From the NCBI RefSeq assembly GCF_009727155.1, contig NZ_WNWM01000002.1, positions 5,766,001 to 5,830,000 of the forward strand: 64,000 nucleotides of DNA, read 5' to 3'. Of the stretch, positions 39,741 to 47,429 are shown piece by piece; positions within the stretch are counted from its first letter, which is position 1, and every line of letters begins with the position of its first letter. The notes beneath the pieces were generated by a model. That model ran no database searches and was not told the DNA's origin. It saw only the letters and a list, made by a program, of their open reading frames with translations. The position numbers and the translations under genes were made by a program. Origin of the DNA: Pseudoduganella dura (GTDB lineage: Bacteria > Pseudomonadota > Gammaproteobacteria > Burkholderiales > Burkholderiaceae_D).

Positions 39741-42014
39741 ATGAACGGCTTGTATGGCAGTCTCAATGCCTTGTGCAGTCTCATTGCCTTGCGCAGTCCC
39801 GCTCGCATGCCCGGCCGCTCCCATGGCCGCGCCTTCGCTCCTGCTCGTCTGTTGATATCCCTGCTGGTATCGCTGCTGCTTTCGCTGCTTGCCGGAGCGC
39901 CGCATGCGCATGCGGCCGATGCCCTGAACGGCAGGAACCTGTACCTGAACGGCCCGGCCGGCGGCGGCACGGCCTGCGCGTCCTGTCACGGGCCCACGCC
40001 CGCGAACAACGTCAGCGGCATCCTCGCGGCGGCGAACAACCCCGGCGTCATCACCAGGGCCTTCGCGGCCAACCGGGGCGGCATGGGAGCCCTGTACAAC
40101 GGCCGCTTCACCCCTGCCGAGATCGAGGACCTGGCCGCGTTCATCGGCAACCCCGGCGTGACTCCCGCCCCCGTCGCCTCGGTCAGCCCGGCTTCGCTGA
40201 GCTTCGCGGCCACGCCCCTCGGCCAGTCGGCCGGCCCGCTCGCCGCCACGCTCGCCAACAGCGGCAGCGGGCCGCTGAACGTGGCCGCGCTGTCGCTCAC
40301 CGGCGCGGCCGCGGGCGACTATGCGATCAGCGGCGGCAGCTGCGCCAATGGCGCCGTGGTGGCGGCGGGCGCGAGCTGCACCGTGCAGATCGGTTTCCGG
40401 CCTTCCGCCGCCGGCACGCGCGATGCGTCGCTGGTCATCGCCCACAACGCCACCGGCGGTTCCAGCACGGTGGGGCTGAGCGGCACGGGCAACGCGGTGC
40501 CGCAGGCAACCATCGCGCTGTCGGCCAATGCCATCGACTTCGGGGCGCTGGTCGCCGGTGTCGCTTCGCCCGCGCGGGCGATCACGGTCAACAACACCGG
40601 GCAGGCGGCGCTCGCTTTCACCGGTATCGCCGTCGGCGGCGCCGACCCCGGCTTGTTCACGCTGGGCGGCAGTTGCGGCACCGCCTCGCCGGTGCCGGCC
40701 GGCGGCAGCTGCACGGTGACCGTGACCGCCAGCGCGTCCGCCGGCGGCGCCTTCAGCGGCAGCCTTTCGCTGGTTTCCAATGCTTCCAACGGCACGGTGT
40801 CGGTAGCGCTGGGCGGCACGGTCGCCGCGGCCGCCCCGGCGATCGCCGCCAGTCCGTCGGCGGTGGCATTTGGTTCCCAGACCGTCGGCGGCGCGCCCGC
40901 CAGCCAGGCCGTCACGCTCGCCAACACCGGCAACGTGGCGCTCGCCATGGGCAACATCGGCGTATCGGGCTCGGCCGCCATCACGATCGCGGGCAACACG
41001 TGCGGCACGACGCTGGCCGTGGGCGCCGGCTGCACCGTGACGCTGGCTTTCGCGCCACAGGCGGAAGGCCCGGCGGCGGCAACGCTGGCAGTGGCATCGA
41101 ACGCCGCGGCGCTGCAGGTGACGGTCAGCGGCAGCGGCACGACCGCGCCGGTGGCCAGGCCCGCGCTATCCGAACCGGGGCCGGTGGCATTCGCCGACAC
41201 GCGGGTCGGGCAGGGCGCCGCCGCCCGCACGATCACGCTGGCGAACAACGGCACGGCGGCGCTGAAGATCGCTTCGCTGGTGCTGGACGGCGCGGCGGTT
41301 GCCGATTTCAGGTTGGCGGGTACCTGCGCCGCCAACGTCACCGTCAGCCCGGGCGGCAACTGCACCATCGACATCGGCTTCCATCCCGCGGCGCCCGGGC
41401 AGCGTGCAGCGACGATGCTGCTGGTCACCGACGGGGGCAGCCAGTTCACGGTTGCCCTGGCCGGAACCGGGGTGGCCGTGCCGGTGCCGATGCTGGCGGT
41501 GTCCCCGCAATCCTTCGACTTCGGCAGCACGGACGTGAACGGCACCGCGCCGACGCGCCGCTTTGCCGTGACCAATGGCGGCGGCAATCCCGCCGTGCTG
41601 ACAGGTGCCTCCTTTGCGGGACCGTTCTCCCTGCAGGCCGACAGCGGTGCTTGCGCGGCGTTCCCGTTCACGTTGCAGCCGGGTGCCGCCTGCGACCTGG
41701 TGGTGCGCTTCGCGCCCACGGTCGGCGGCGACGCCAGCGGCAGCATGGTGCTGGCCGCCGAAGGCGGCAGCCCGTTGACGGTGGCGCTGAGCGGCAGGGG
41801 CGCGGTGCCCGCGGTGCAGGTGCCGGCGGCACCGCAGAACAACGGCGGCAGCGGGTGCTCCGCCGCCACCAGCGGCAACGATCCGGTGCTGGCCCTGCTG
41901 GTGGCCCTGTCAGTCGCCGTGCTGGCATGGCGCCGGGCCATGGACAAATCCGCACAAGAATCCGTACAAGAGTCCGTACAAGAATCAGTAAACAAGCAAG
42001 GGAGGCAGGCATGA
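39741..42014 (+). CDS. Cytochrome c / choice-of-anchor-D repeat protein with C-terminal sorting signal
   Basis: 757 residues. A long N-terminus (1-34) precedes a signal peptide (LLISLLVSLLLSLLAG to about 57). A small cytochrome c domain follows (about 60-145) with heme motif CASCH at 79-83 and possible axial Met in GGMGAL. Five Ig-like repeats of about 105 residues come next, each opening like VSPASLSFAATPLGQS and ending 'V-x-L-x-G-x-G', each with a Cys pair, matching choice-of-anchor-D domains. The end is GSGCSAATSGNDPVLALLVAL, a Cys-containing JDVT-like sorting signal, a membrane span and Arg-Arg, then a 24-residue tail built from 12 bp repeats. The ribosome binding site GGGGAG supports 39741. 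Probably exported and anchored at the surface. Confidence 0.85.
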   Translation: MNGLYGSLNALCSLIALRSPARMPGRSHGRAFAPARLLISLLVSLLLSLLAGAPHAHAADALNGRNLYLNGPAGGGTACASCHGPTPANNVSGILAAANNPGVITRAFAANRGGMGALYNGRFTPAEIEDLAAFIGNPGVTPAPVASVSPASLSFAATPLGQSAGPLAATLANSGSGPLNVAALSLTGAAAGDYAISGGSCANGAVVAAGASCTVQIGFRPSAAGTRDASLVIAHNATGGSSTVGLSGTGNAVPQATIALSANAIDFGALVAGVASPARAITVNNTGQAALAFTGIAVGGADPGLFTLGGSCGTASPVPAGGSCTVTVTASASAGGAFSGSLSLVSNASNGTVSVALGGTVAAAAPAIAASPSAVAFGSQTVGGAPASQAVTLANTGNVALAMGNIGVSGSAAITIAGNTCGTTLAVGAGCTVTLAFAPQAEGPAAATLAVASNAAALQVTVSGSGTTAPVARPALSEPGPVAFADTRVGQGAAARTITLANNGTAALKIASLVLDGAAVADFRLAGTCAANVTVSPGGNCTIDIGFHPAAPGQRAATMLLVTDGGSQFTVALAGTGVAVPVPMLAVSPQSFDFGSTDVNGTAPTRRFAVTNGGGNPAVLTGASFAGPFSLQADSGACAAFPFTLQPGAACDLVVRFAPTVGGDASGSMVLAAEGGSPLTVALSGRGAVPAVQVPAAPQNNGGSGCSAATSGNDPVLALLVALSVAVLAWRRAMDKSAQESVQESVQESVNKQGRQA
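39757..39797 (+). repeat. 18 bp tandem duplication at the 5' end of the sorted protein gene
   Basis: Two nearly identical 18 bp units (GCAGTCTCAATGCCTTGT at 39757-39774 and GCAGTCTCATTGCCTTGC at 39775-39792) plus a partial third copy. They encode the odd GSLNALCSLIALRS stretch ahead of the signal peptide. Confidence 0.75.
41949..41996 (+). repeat. Four 12 bp tandem repeats at the 3' end of the sorted protein gene
   Basis: Units TCCGCACAAGAA, TCCGTACAAGAG, TCCGTACAAGAA and TCAGTAAACAAG encode SAQE-SVQE-SVQE-SVNK after the Arg-Arg that ends the sorting signal. The repeats therefore lengthen the part expected to stay in the cytoplasm or be cut off. Confidence 0.85.
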
Positions 42015-42538
42015 GGATCCGAATGGCATGGAGTGCAGGCGTTCCGCGCCTGCCGGCAACACTGGCGGGAGTGGCGATGGTGCTGGGCGCGTCCACCGCA
42101 TCGGCGCTCGACCGCGGCGCCGCGGCCCCGCAGTTCGAGTTGCCCGGCAAGGAGGGCGCGGTGCAACTGGCGCAGTTCCGGGGCAAGCTGGTGTACGTGG
42201 ATTTCTGGGCCTCGTGGTGCGGCCCGTGCCGCCAGTCGTTCCCGTGGATGAACGAGATGCAGGCGCGCTACGGCGCGCGCGGGCTGCAGGTCGTCGGCGT
42301 GAACCTCGACGCGAAAGCCGGCGATGCCCACCTGTTCCTGGCGGAGAACCCGGCGCGGTTCACGATCGCGTTCGATCCGGCCGGGGCCACGCCGCGCGCC
42401 TACGGCATCAAGGGCATGCCGAGCAGCGTGCTGGTGGGGCCGGACGGCAAGGTGCTGTTCGAACACGCCGGCTTCAAGCCGGCCGATCGCGCCGGCCTGG
42501 AACAACAGATCCGGCAGGCACTGGGAGAGCCGAAATGA
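42011..42538 (+). CDS. TlpA-like periplasmic thioredoxin
   Basis: 175 residues. Signal peptide (about 1-32) and a thioredoxin fold of the TlpA/ResA type: VQLAQFRGKLVYVDFWASWC then GPCRQSFPWMNEM gives the CGPC active site; GIKGMPSSVLVGPDGKVLF holds the cis-Pro. It reduces or isomerises disulfides outside the cytoplasm, for example the CxxC of cytochrome c before heme attachment. Its ATG overlaps the previous stop, and its stop overlaps the DUF4266 start, so these genes are translationally coupled. Confidence 0.92.
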   Translation: MRIRMAWSAGVPRLPATLAGVAMVLGASTASALDRGAAAPQFELPGKEGAVQLAQFRGKLVYVDFWASWCGPCRQSFPWMNEMQARYGARGLQVVGVNLDAKAGDAHLFLAENPARFTIAFDPAGATPRAYGIKGMPSSVLVGPDGKVLFEHAGFKPADRAGLEQQIRQALGEPK

Positions 42539-42756
42539 CGGCACGCATAACGATTGCGCTCGGATGGCTCGCCCTTGCCGCGCTGCTGGCGGGCTGCGCC
42601 GGCGTGCAACCCTGGGAGAAGGGAAAGCTGGCCAGGCCCGAAATGACCTTCGGCGCGGACACGCTCGAGACGCGCTTCGCCGAGCATATCTATACCAGCC
42701 GCGAAGGCGCTGCGGGCGGCGCCGGGGTGGGTGGCGGCGGCTGCGGCTGCAATTGA
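42535..42756 (+). CDS. DUF4266 lipoprotein with Gly/Cys tail
   Basis: 73 residues. A lipobox in LAALLAGCAG marks a lipoprotein with Cys at residue 20. The short mature part has PWEKGKLARPEM and TLETRFAEHIYTSREGAAGG and ends GVGGGGCGCN, the strongly conserved Gly-Cys tail of the family. Function unknown; such proteins sit beside ApbE and DUF3570 genes. The two tail Cys could bind a metal, be redox partners of the thioredoxins, or be modified. Overlaps the TlpA-like gene by four bases. Confidence 0.9.
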   Translation: MTARITIALGWLALAALLAGCAGVQPWEKGKLARPEMTFGADTLETRFAEHIYTSREGAAGGAGVGGGGCGCN

Positions 42757-42765
42757 GGAGACCAC

Positions 42766-43923
42766 ATGACGATACCCATCCAGCCAGACGGTGACACCGA
42801 TGCGTTCGCCCTGCCTGCCTCGCTGCTCGCCGCCGCGCTGCTGCTCCCCGGCGTGGAGGCCTGCGCGCAGACACCGCCCGAGCATGGCAGCATCAGCCTG
42901 CGCTACCTCGATTATGCGGACCGCCAGCCCGGCCTGGACCGTATCCGCGTGCACTCGCCGTCCATTGCCGTGGTCGCGCCGATCGCGGGAGAATGGTCGC
43001 TGGAAGGCACGCTGACGGCCGACGACGTGTCCGGCGCCACGCCGCGCTACCACACCGCCGTTTCCGGCGCCTCGCGCATGGCGGACGACCGCAAGGCGGG
43101 GGGCGCCAGCGTGACCCGCTACTTCCGGCGCGGCACGCTGACCGCCAGCGCGGCGTATTCGACCGAGCACGATTACGTGTCGCGCGCGCTGTCGGTCAAC
43201 GGCACGGTGTCCAGCGAGGATAACAACACCACGTGGGCCTTCGGCCTGGCCGGCAGCAGGGACCGCATCGACCCGGTCAACCATATCGTCGAGAACGAGC
43301 GCCGGCGCACGGTGAGCGTGCTGGCCGGCGTGACCCGGGTGCTGACGCCGAACGACATCGGCCAGGTCACGCTGACGCGCACCAACGGCAGCGGTTACTA
43401 CGACGATCCCTACAAACTGTTCGACAACCGGCCCCGCTCGCGGTGGCAGAACACCGTGCTGCTGCGCTGGAACCACCACCTGGACGGCACGGGCGGCACC
43501 AGCCGCCTGGGTTACCGCTATTACAGCGATTCGTACGGCATACGCGCGCACACGCTGTCCGGCGAATACGTGCACCCGGTCGGCGAGGGCTGGAGCGTGG
43601 TGCCGGAACTGCGCCTGTACACGCAGCGCGCCGCCCGCTTCTATTACGACCCCGTGTACGACAGCGCGCTGGGCGAGCCGTTCCCGCCGGGCTTTGCCGG
43701 CGGCGGCGGCCGGTTCTCGTCGGCGGACCAGCGCCTGTCCGGCTTCGGCGCCGTGACGGTGGGCATCAAGGTGGCGGGCCGCATCAACAGGTGGTGGACC
43801 GTCGATTTCAAGGTGGAGGCCTACGAACAGCGCGGCAGCTGGCGCCTGTTCGGCGACGGCAGCCCCGGGCTGGCGCCGCTGCGCGCCCGCATGTTCCAGT
43901 TCGGGGTGACACGGCAATGGTAG
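42766..43923 (+). CDS. DUF3570 protein, barrel-like, with two SGA(T/S) motifs
   Basis: 385 residues. An N-terminal hydrophobic stretch (ALPASLLAAALLLPGVEACA) serves as signal peptide although the first residues are acidic. The rest alternates beta strands with aromatic ends (SLRYLDYADRQ, RLGYRYYSDSY, FQFGVTRQW at the C-terminus), as in outer-membrane barrels. Two motifs stand out: DDVSGAT (residues 86-92) and TAVSGAS (97-103), which resemble the [D-x-x-(S/T)-G-A-(T/S)] site that ApbE enzymes modify with FMN. ApbE is the next gene, overlapping by seven bases. I propose a flavinylated outer-membrane or periplasmic protein; unproven. Confidence 0.85.
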   Translation: MTIPIQPDGDTDAFALPASLLAAALLLPGVEACAQTPPEHGSISLRYLDYADRQPGLDRIRVHSPSIAVVAPIAGEWSLEGTLTADDVSGATPRYHTAVSGASRMADDRKAGGASVTRYFRRGTLTASAAYSTEHDYVSRALSVNGTVSSEDNNTTWAFGLAGSRDRIDPVNHIVENERRRTVSVLAGVTRVLTPNDIGQVTLTRTNGSGYYDDPYKLFDNRPRSRWQNTVLLRWNHHLDGTGGTSRLGYRYYSDSYGIRAHTLSGEYVHPVGEGWSVVPELRLYTQRAARFYYDPVYDSALGEPFPPGFAGGGGRFSSADQRLSGFGAVTVGIKVAGRINRWWTVDFKVEAYEQRGSWRLFGDGSPGLAPLRARMFQFGVTRQW

Positions 43924-44828
43924 AACGGGTTTACCGGTTTCCGTTCCGCGCGATGGCCAGCCCCTGCGAGATCCGGCTGGCCGCGCCGGATGCGCGCATC
44001 GCGGCGCAGGCGGCGCTGGACGCCATCGCCGACGTGCAGCGCATCGAAGCGGGCTATTCGCGCTATCGGCGGGACAGCATCGTCGGCCGTATCAATGCCG
44101 CCGCGGGGCGCGATTTCGTGGAGTGCGACGAGGAGACCTGCCAGCTGCTCGGCTATGCGGACCACCTTTACCACGCCAGCGGCGGGCTGTTCGACATCAC
44201 CTCCGGCGTGCTGCGCCGCGCCTGGGATTTTCGCCAGCCCCGCTTGCCCGACCCCGCGCTGCTCGCGGCGGCGCTGGCGCTGGTGGACTGGCGGGCCGTG
44301 CGCCGCGAAGGCAACCGCATCATGCTGCCGCGCCCGGGCATGGAAATCGACTTCGGCGGCTTCGGCAAGGAATACGCGGCCGACCGCGCCGCCACGCTGC
44401 TGATGCGCCACGGGGTGCGGCACGGCTACGTGAACCTGGGCGGCGACATGCGCTTCGCCGGGCCGCAGCCGGACGGCCAGCCCTGGCTGATCGGCATCCA
44501 GGACCCGCGCGACGAGGAGGGTACCGTGGCCGGCATCGAAGTCAGCCAGGGCGCGCTGACCACCAGCGGCGACTACGAACGCTTCGTCGAGATCGACGGC
44601 CGGCGCTACTGCCACGTGCTGAACCCGCGCACGGGCATGCCGGTATCGTACTGGCGCTCGGTGAGCGTGCTCGCGCCGCTGGCCGTGCTGGGCGGCAGCG
44701 TGTCGACCATCGCCATGCTGAAGGAAGAGGAGGGCCTGCCCTTCCTCGCCGCCAGCGGCGTCAGCTACCTGGCCATCGACAGCGCGGGCCGCACGCATCA
44801 TCACAAGGTATCGGGAGAATACGCATGA
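43917..44828 (+). CDS. apbE: FAD:protein FMN transferase (ApbE-like)
   Basis: 303 residues. ApbE attaches FMN from FAD to Thr/Ser of target proteins through a phosphoester bond. Family motifs: FRAMASPCEIRL, LGYADHLYHASGGLFDITSG, EIDFGGFGKEYAADRAATLL, GYVNLGGDMRFAGPQPDGQP and the Mg-binding end SVSVLAPLAVLGGSVSTIAM. Most ApbE proteins are exported lipoproteins, but here no signal peptide or lipobox is visible at this start, which is unusual. The start overlaps the DUF3570 gene, and the stop overlaps the dsbD-like gene. Confidence 0.9.
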   Translation: MVERVYRFPFRAMASPCEIRLAAPDARIAAQAALDAIADVQRIEAGYSRYRRDSIVGRINAAAGRDFVECDEETCQLLGYADHLYHASGGLFDITSGVLRRAWDFRQPRLPDPALLAAALALVDWRAVRREGNRIMLPRPGMEIDFGGFGKEYAADRAATLLMRHGVRHGYVNLGGDMRFAGPQPDGQPWLIGIQDPRDEEGTVAGIEVSQGALTTSGDYERFVEIDGRRYCHVLNPRTGMPVSYWRSVSVLAPLAVLGGSVSTIAMLKEEEGLPFLAASGVSYLAIDSAGRTHHHKVSGEYA

Positions 44829-46654
44829 AACACATCATCCGGTGGCTGGCCGTGCTGCTGTTGCTCGCAGCCGGCATTTCGCGGGCGGCGCATGCCGCCG
44901 ACGATTTCCTGGCGCCCGAACAGGCGTTCCAGGTGGGCGCCGAGCTGCGCGGCGACCGCACCGTGCGCCTGGCATGGGCCATCGCGCCCGGCTACCACCT
45001 CTATCGCGAACGCCTCGTCTTCGGCAGCCCGCAGACCGGGCAGCCTGCCTTGCCGGACGGGCTGCGCAAGTTCGACGCCAACTTCAACAAGGAGATGGAA
45101 ACCCATGCGGGCCGGCTGGTGGCGGACCTGCCGTTGAAGGCGGGCGCGAAGGCGCCGTTCCTGCTGAAAGTCGGCTACCAGGGCTGCGCCGACGAGGGCC
45201 TGTGCTATCCGCCCGCCGAGGTGGCGTTCCAGGTCGATCCGTCCACGCCCGGCGCGCTGCGGCCGGTGGCCCTGCCGGCCGGCGCCGCGCCGGTGGCGGC
45301 GGCGTCCGCCGCTGTCGGCAAGGTGCCGGATGCGCCCGTACCCGAGGACGACAGCTCGCTGGCGCAGCGCACGCTGCGAAGTGGCAGCGCGTGGCGCATC
45401 GGCCTGGCCTTCCTGGCGTTCGGGCTGCTGCTGTCGTTCACGCCCTGCGTGCTGCCGATGGTGCCGATCCTGTCGTCGATCATCGTCGGCGGCGGCCAGG
45501 TGTCGCGCGGCAAGGGCTTTGCGCTGGCGCTGGTGTACAGCCTGGGCATGGCTGCCGTCTACACGGCGCTCGGCGTGGCGGCGGGGCTGGCGGGCGAGGG
45601 CCTGGCCGGCGCCCTGCAGAAGCCCTGGGTGCTGCTGCTGTTCGGCGCCTTGCTCGTGGCGCTGGCGCTTTCCATGTTCGACGTCTACCAGCTGCAGTTG
45701 CCCGGCAGCCTGCAGAGCCGGGTGAGCGAGACCAGCGGCCGCATGAGCGGCGGGCGCGCCGCCGGCGTGTTCGGCATGGGGGCGCTGTCGGCGCTGATCG
45801 TCGGCCCCTGCGTGGCCGCGCCGCTGGCGGGCGCGCTGCTCTACATCAGCCAGACCCGCGACGTGTGGACGGGCGGCTGGGCGCTGTTCTCGATGGCGGC
45901 CGGCATGAGCGTGCCGCTGCTGGTGACGGGCATCTCGGCCGGCAGCCTGCTGCCGCGCGCCGGTGCCTGGATGGACCAGGTCAAGCGGGTGTTCGGGCTG
46001 CTGCTGATCGCGGTGGCGATCTGGATGGTGATGCCGGTGTTTCCTGTTCCTGTCGCCATGCTGCTGTGGGGAGCGTTTGCCGTGCTCTGCGCGGTGTTCC
46101 TGCGCGTGTTCGAGCCGGTTGCTTCCGGGGCCGGGTTGCGCGGTTATGCGGGACGGACGCTGGGGGTCGTGCTGCTGGCGTGCGGGCTGTTCGAACTGTT
46201 CGGTGCCGCGAGCGGGGGGCGGGATGTGCTGCAGCCGCTGGCGCATCTGCGCGGCGGGCCCGTTTCGGCCACCGCATCCACGGCGCACGAGGGCGGAGAA
46301 GTACGGTTCCAGCGTATCCGCAACGTGGCCGAGCTGGAACAGACGCTGGCGGCGCACGATGGTCCCGTGATGCTGGATTTTTATGCCGACTGGTGCGTTT
46401 CGTGCAAGGAAATGGAGCGTTTCACGTTTTCCAGGCCCGAAGTGGCGGCGCGGATGAAGGGCGTGCGGCTGTTGCAGGCCGATGTGACCGCCAATAACGA
46501 GCACGACCGCGCGCTGATGAAGAAGTTCGGGCTGTTCGGGCCGCCCGGCATCATCCTGTTCAGGCAGGGCAGGGAGGTGCCGGACAGCCGCGTCATCGGG
46601 TTCATGGGTGCGGAGCAGTTTGCCCGTCACCTGGCACGGTCTTTCGAGTCGTGA
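44825..46654 (+). CDS. dsbD: DsbD-like thiol:disulfide interchange protein
   Basis: 609 residues in three parts: signal peptide and N-terminal domain (about 25-165, Cys pair in GCADEGLCYPP), eight-helix membrane domain (about 190-470, Cys in SFTPCVLPMVPILSS and GPCVAAPLAGA) and C-terminal thioredoxin (FYADWCVSCKEMERF). DsbD moves electrons from cytoplasmic thioredoxin to periplasmic proteins, here probably the TlpA-like thioredoxin and the cytochrome maturation path. The gene overlaps apbE by four bases and closes the redox cluster. Confidence 0.94.
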   Translation: MKHIIRWLAVLLLLAAGISRAAHAADDFLAPEQAFQVGAELRGDRTVRLAWAIAPGYHLYRERLVFGSPQTGQPALPDGLRKFDANFNKEMETHAGRLVADLPLKAGAKAPFLLKVGYQGCADEGLCYPPAEVAFQVDPSTPGALRPVALPAGAAPVAAASAAVGKVPDAPVPEDDSSLAQRTLRSGSAWRIGLAFLAFGLLLSFTPCVLPMVPILSSIIVGGGQVSRGKGFALALVYSLGMAAVYTALGVAAGLAGEGLAGALQKPWVLLLFGALLVALALSMFDVYQLQLPGSLQSRVSETSGRMSGGRAAGVFGMGALSALIVGPCVAAPLAGALLYISQTRDVWTGGWALFSMAAGMSVPLLVTGISAGSLLPRAGAWMDQVKRVFGLLLIAVAIWMVMPVFPVPVAMLLWGAFAVLCAVFLRVFEPVASGAGLRGYAGRTLGVVLLACGLFELFGAASGGRDVLQPLAHLRGGPVSATASTAHEGGEVRFQRIRNVAELEQTLAAHDGPVMLDFYADWCVSCKEMERFTFSRPEVAARMKGVRLLQADVTANNEHDRALMKKFGLFGPPGIILFRQGREVPDSRVIGFMGAEQFARHLARSFES

Positions 46655-46738
46655 CCCGGAAAGCACCGTATTTTTGATACCAGGTTGCCAGGGAGGCTGT
46701 TACCGGGGCCTCCCCGGATCGTTACGCCGTTTCCGGCA

Positions 46739-47062
46739 TTACGCACTTGGCCGGTCTTCCGGCGCCTCGTCGGTTCCCGTCAGATATCCCTCGTCGGCAG
46801 CCAGTTGCGCATCCGGCGGCAGCTTCTCGTGCGCCCGCGCCCGGTCGAGCAGCACATGCACGGTCTCGATCTTGTTGCGGATGGCCTCACCCAGCGAAGC
46901 CAGCGTCAGCGGTTCCGGCAGCATCAGCTCGCAGGATTCTGCCGCGCGGGCCGCCGGGTGGCCCGTTTCGATTTCGCCCTGCGCGCCCGTCTCGTCGCGT
47001 TCGACCAGTTGCAATGCGTGACGTAATCCCTGTTCCAGCTGTTCAAGTTTGCTTGATTCCAT
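46739..47062 (-). CDS. Small acidic protein of unknown function
   Basis: 107 residues starting MESSKLEQLEQGLRHALQL, rich in Glu/Ala/Leu helices, with LTLASLGEAIRNKIETVHVL in the middle and an acidic disordered tail. No membrane segment or signal. GGAGGTGCAGG on the minus strand is an excellent ribosome binding site just before 47062. No family recognised; convergent with the dsbD-like gene. Confidence 0.6.
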   Translation of the reverse strand: MESSKLEQLEQGLRHALQLVERDETGAQGEIETGHPAARAAESCELMLPEPLTLASLGEAIRNKIETVHVLLDRARAHEKLPPDAQLAADEGYLTGTDEAPEDRPSA

Positions 47063-47429
47063 CCTGCACCTCCGACTAAGTAAGTAGCGTCAGGATACGC
47101 CGCTGAGCAACGCGAGGTCGCGCGGTATCGGGCAGCAGTCGCCGGCAATGCGATACGGTAACCGATGGAATCATGACAGTGGATACATTCTCATTTGTTC
47201 CAAAGGGCGGGAGTTCTCCAGTGAATGGCGCAAATCAAGCGAAGACCCCGAATTTGTTGACTCACGTCCAACTTGCCCATCAAACGCGACTAGGCTACAA
47301 TCTCGGGTTGCTCGAACTCACTCCGAGTAATGTTGTAAAAATCCTACTTTTTTATAAACTCGAACCCGCTCGACAAGGGTGCCCGCAAGGGTGACTGAGC
47401 AGGTTCCAGACCCAACCCTGGAGTAAAAC
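47063..47429 (+). other. Leader region upstream of rpsB
   Basis: About 370 bases ahead of rpsB. It holds the promoter at 47273-47301 and a leader of about 120 bases (47308-47429) with CCCGCAAGGGTGAC- and ACCCTGGAG-type hairpins. Ribosomal protein S2 leaders often regulate their own translation; the hairpins are compatible but not proof. Confidence 0.45.
47273..47301 (+). promoter_or_regulatory. Sigma70-type promoter for rpsB
   Basis: TTGCCC (47273-47278) and TACAAT (47296-47301) are separated by exactly 17 bases. Transcription would start near 47308, about 120 bases before rpsB. Confidence 0.65.

Noticed and set aside
47148..47394. Two short open frames upstream of rpsB
   Set aside because: They overlap the rpsB promoter and leader, have no ribosome binding site and no recognisable motif.
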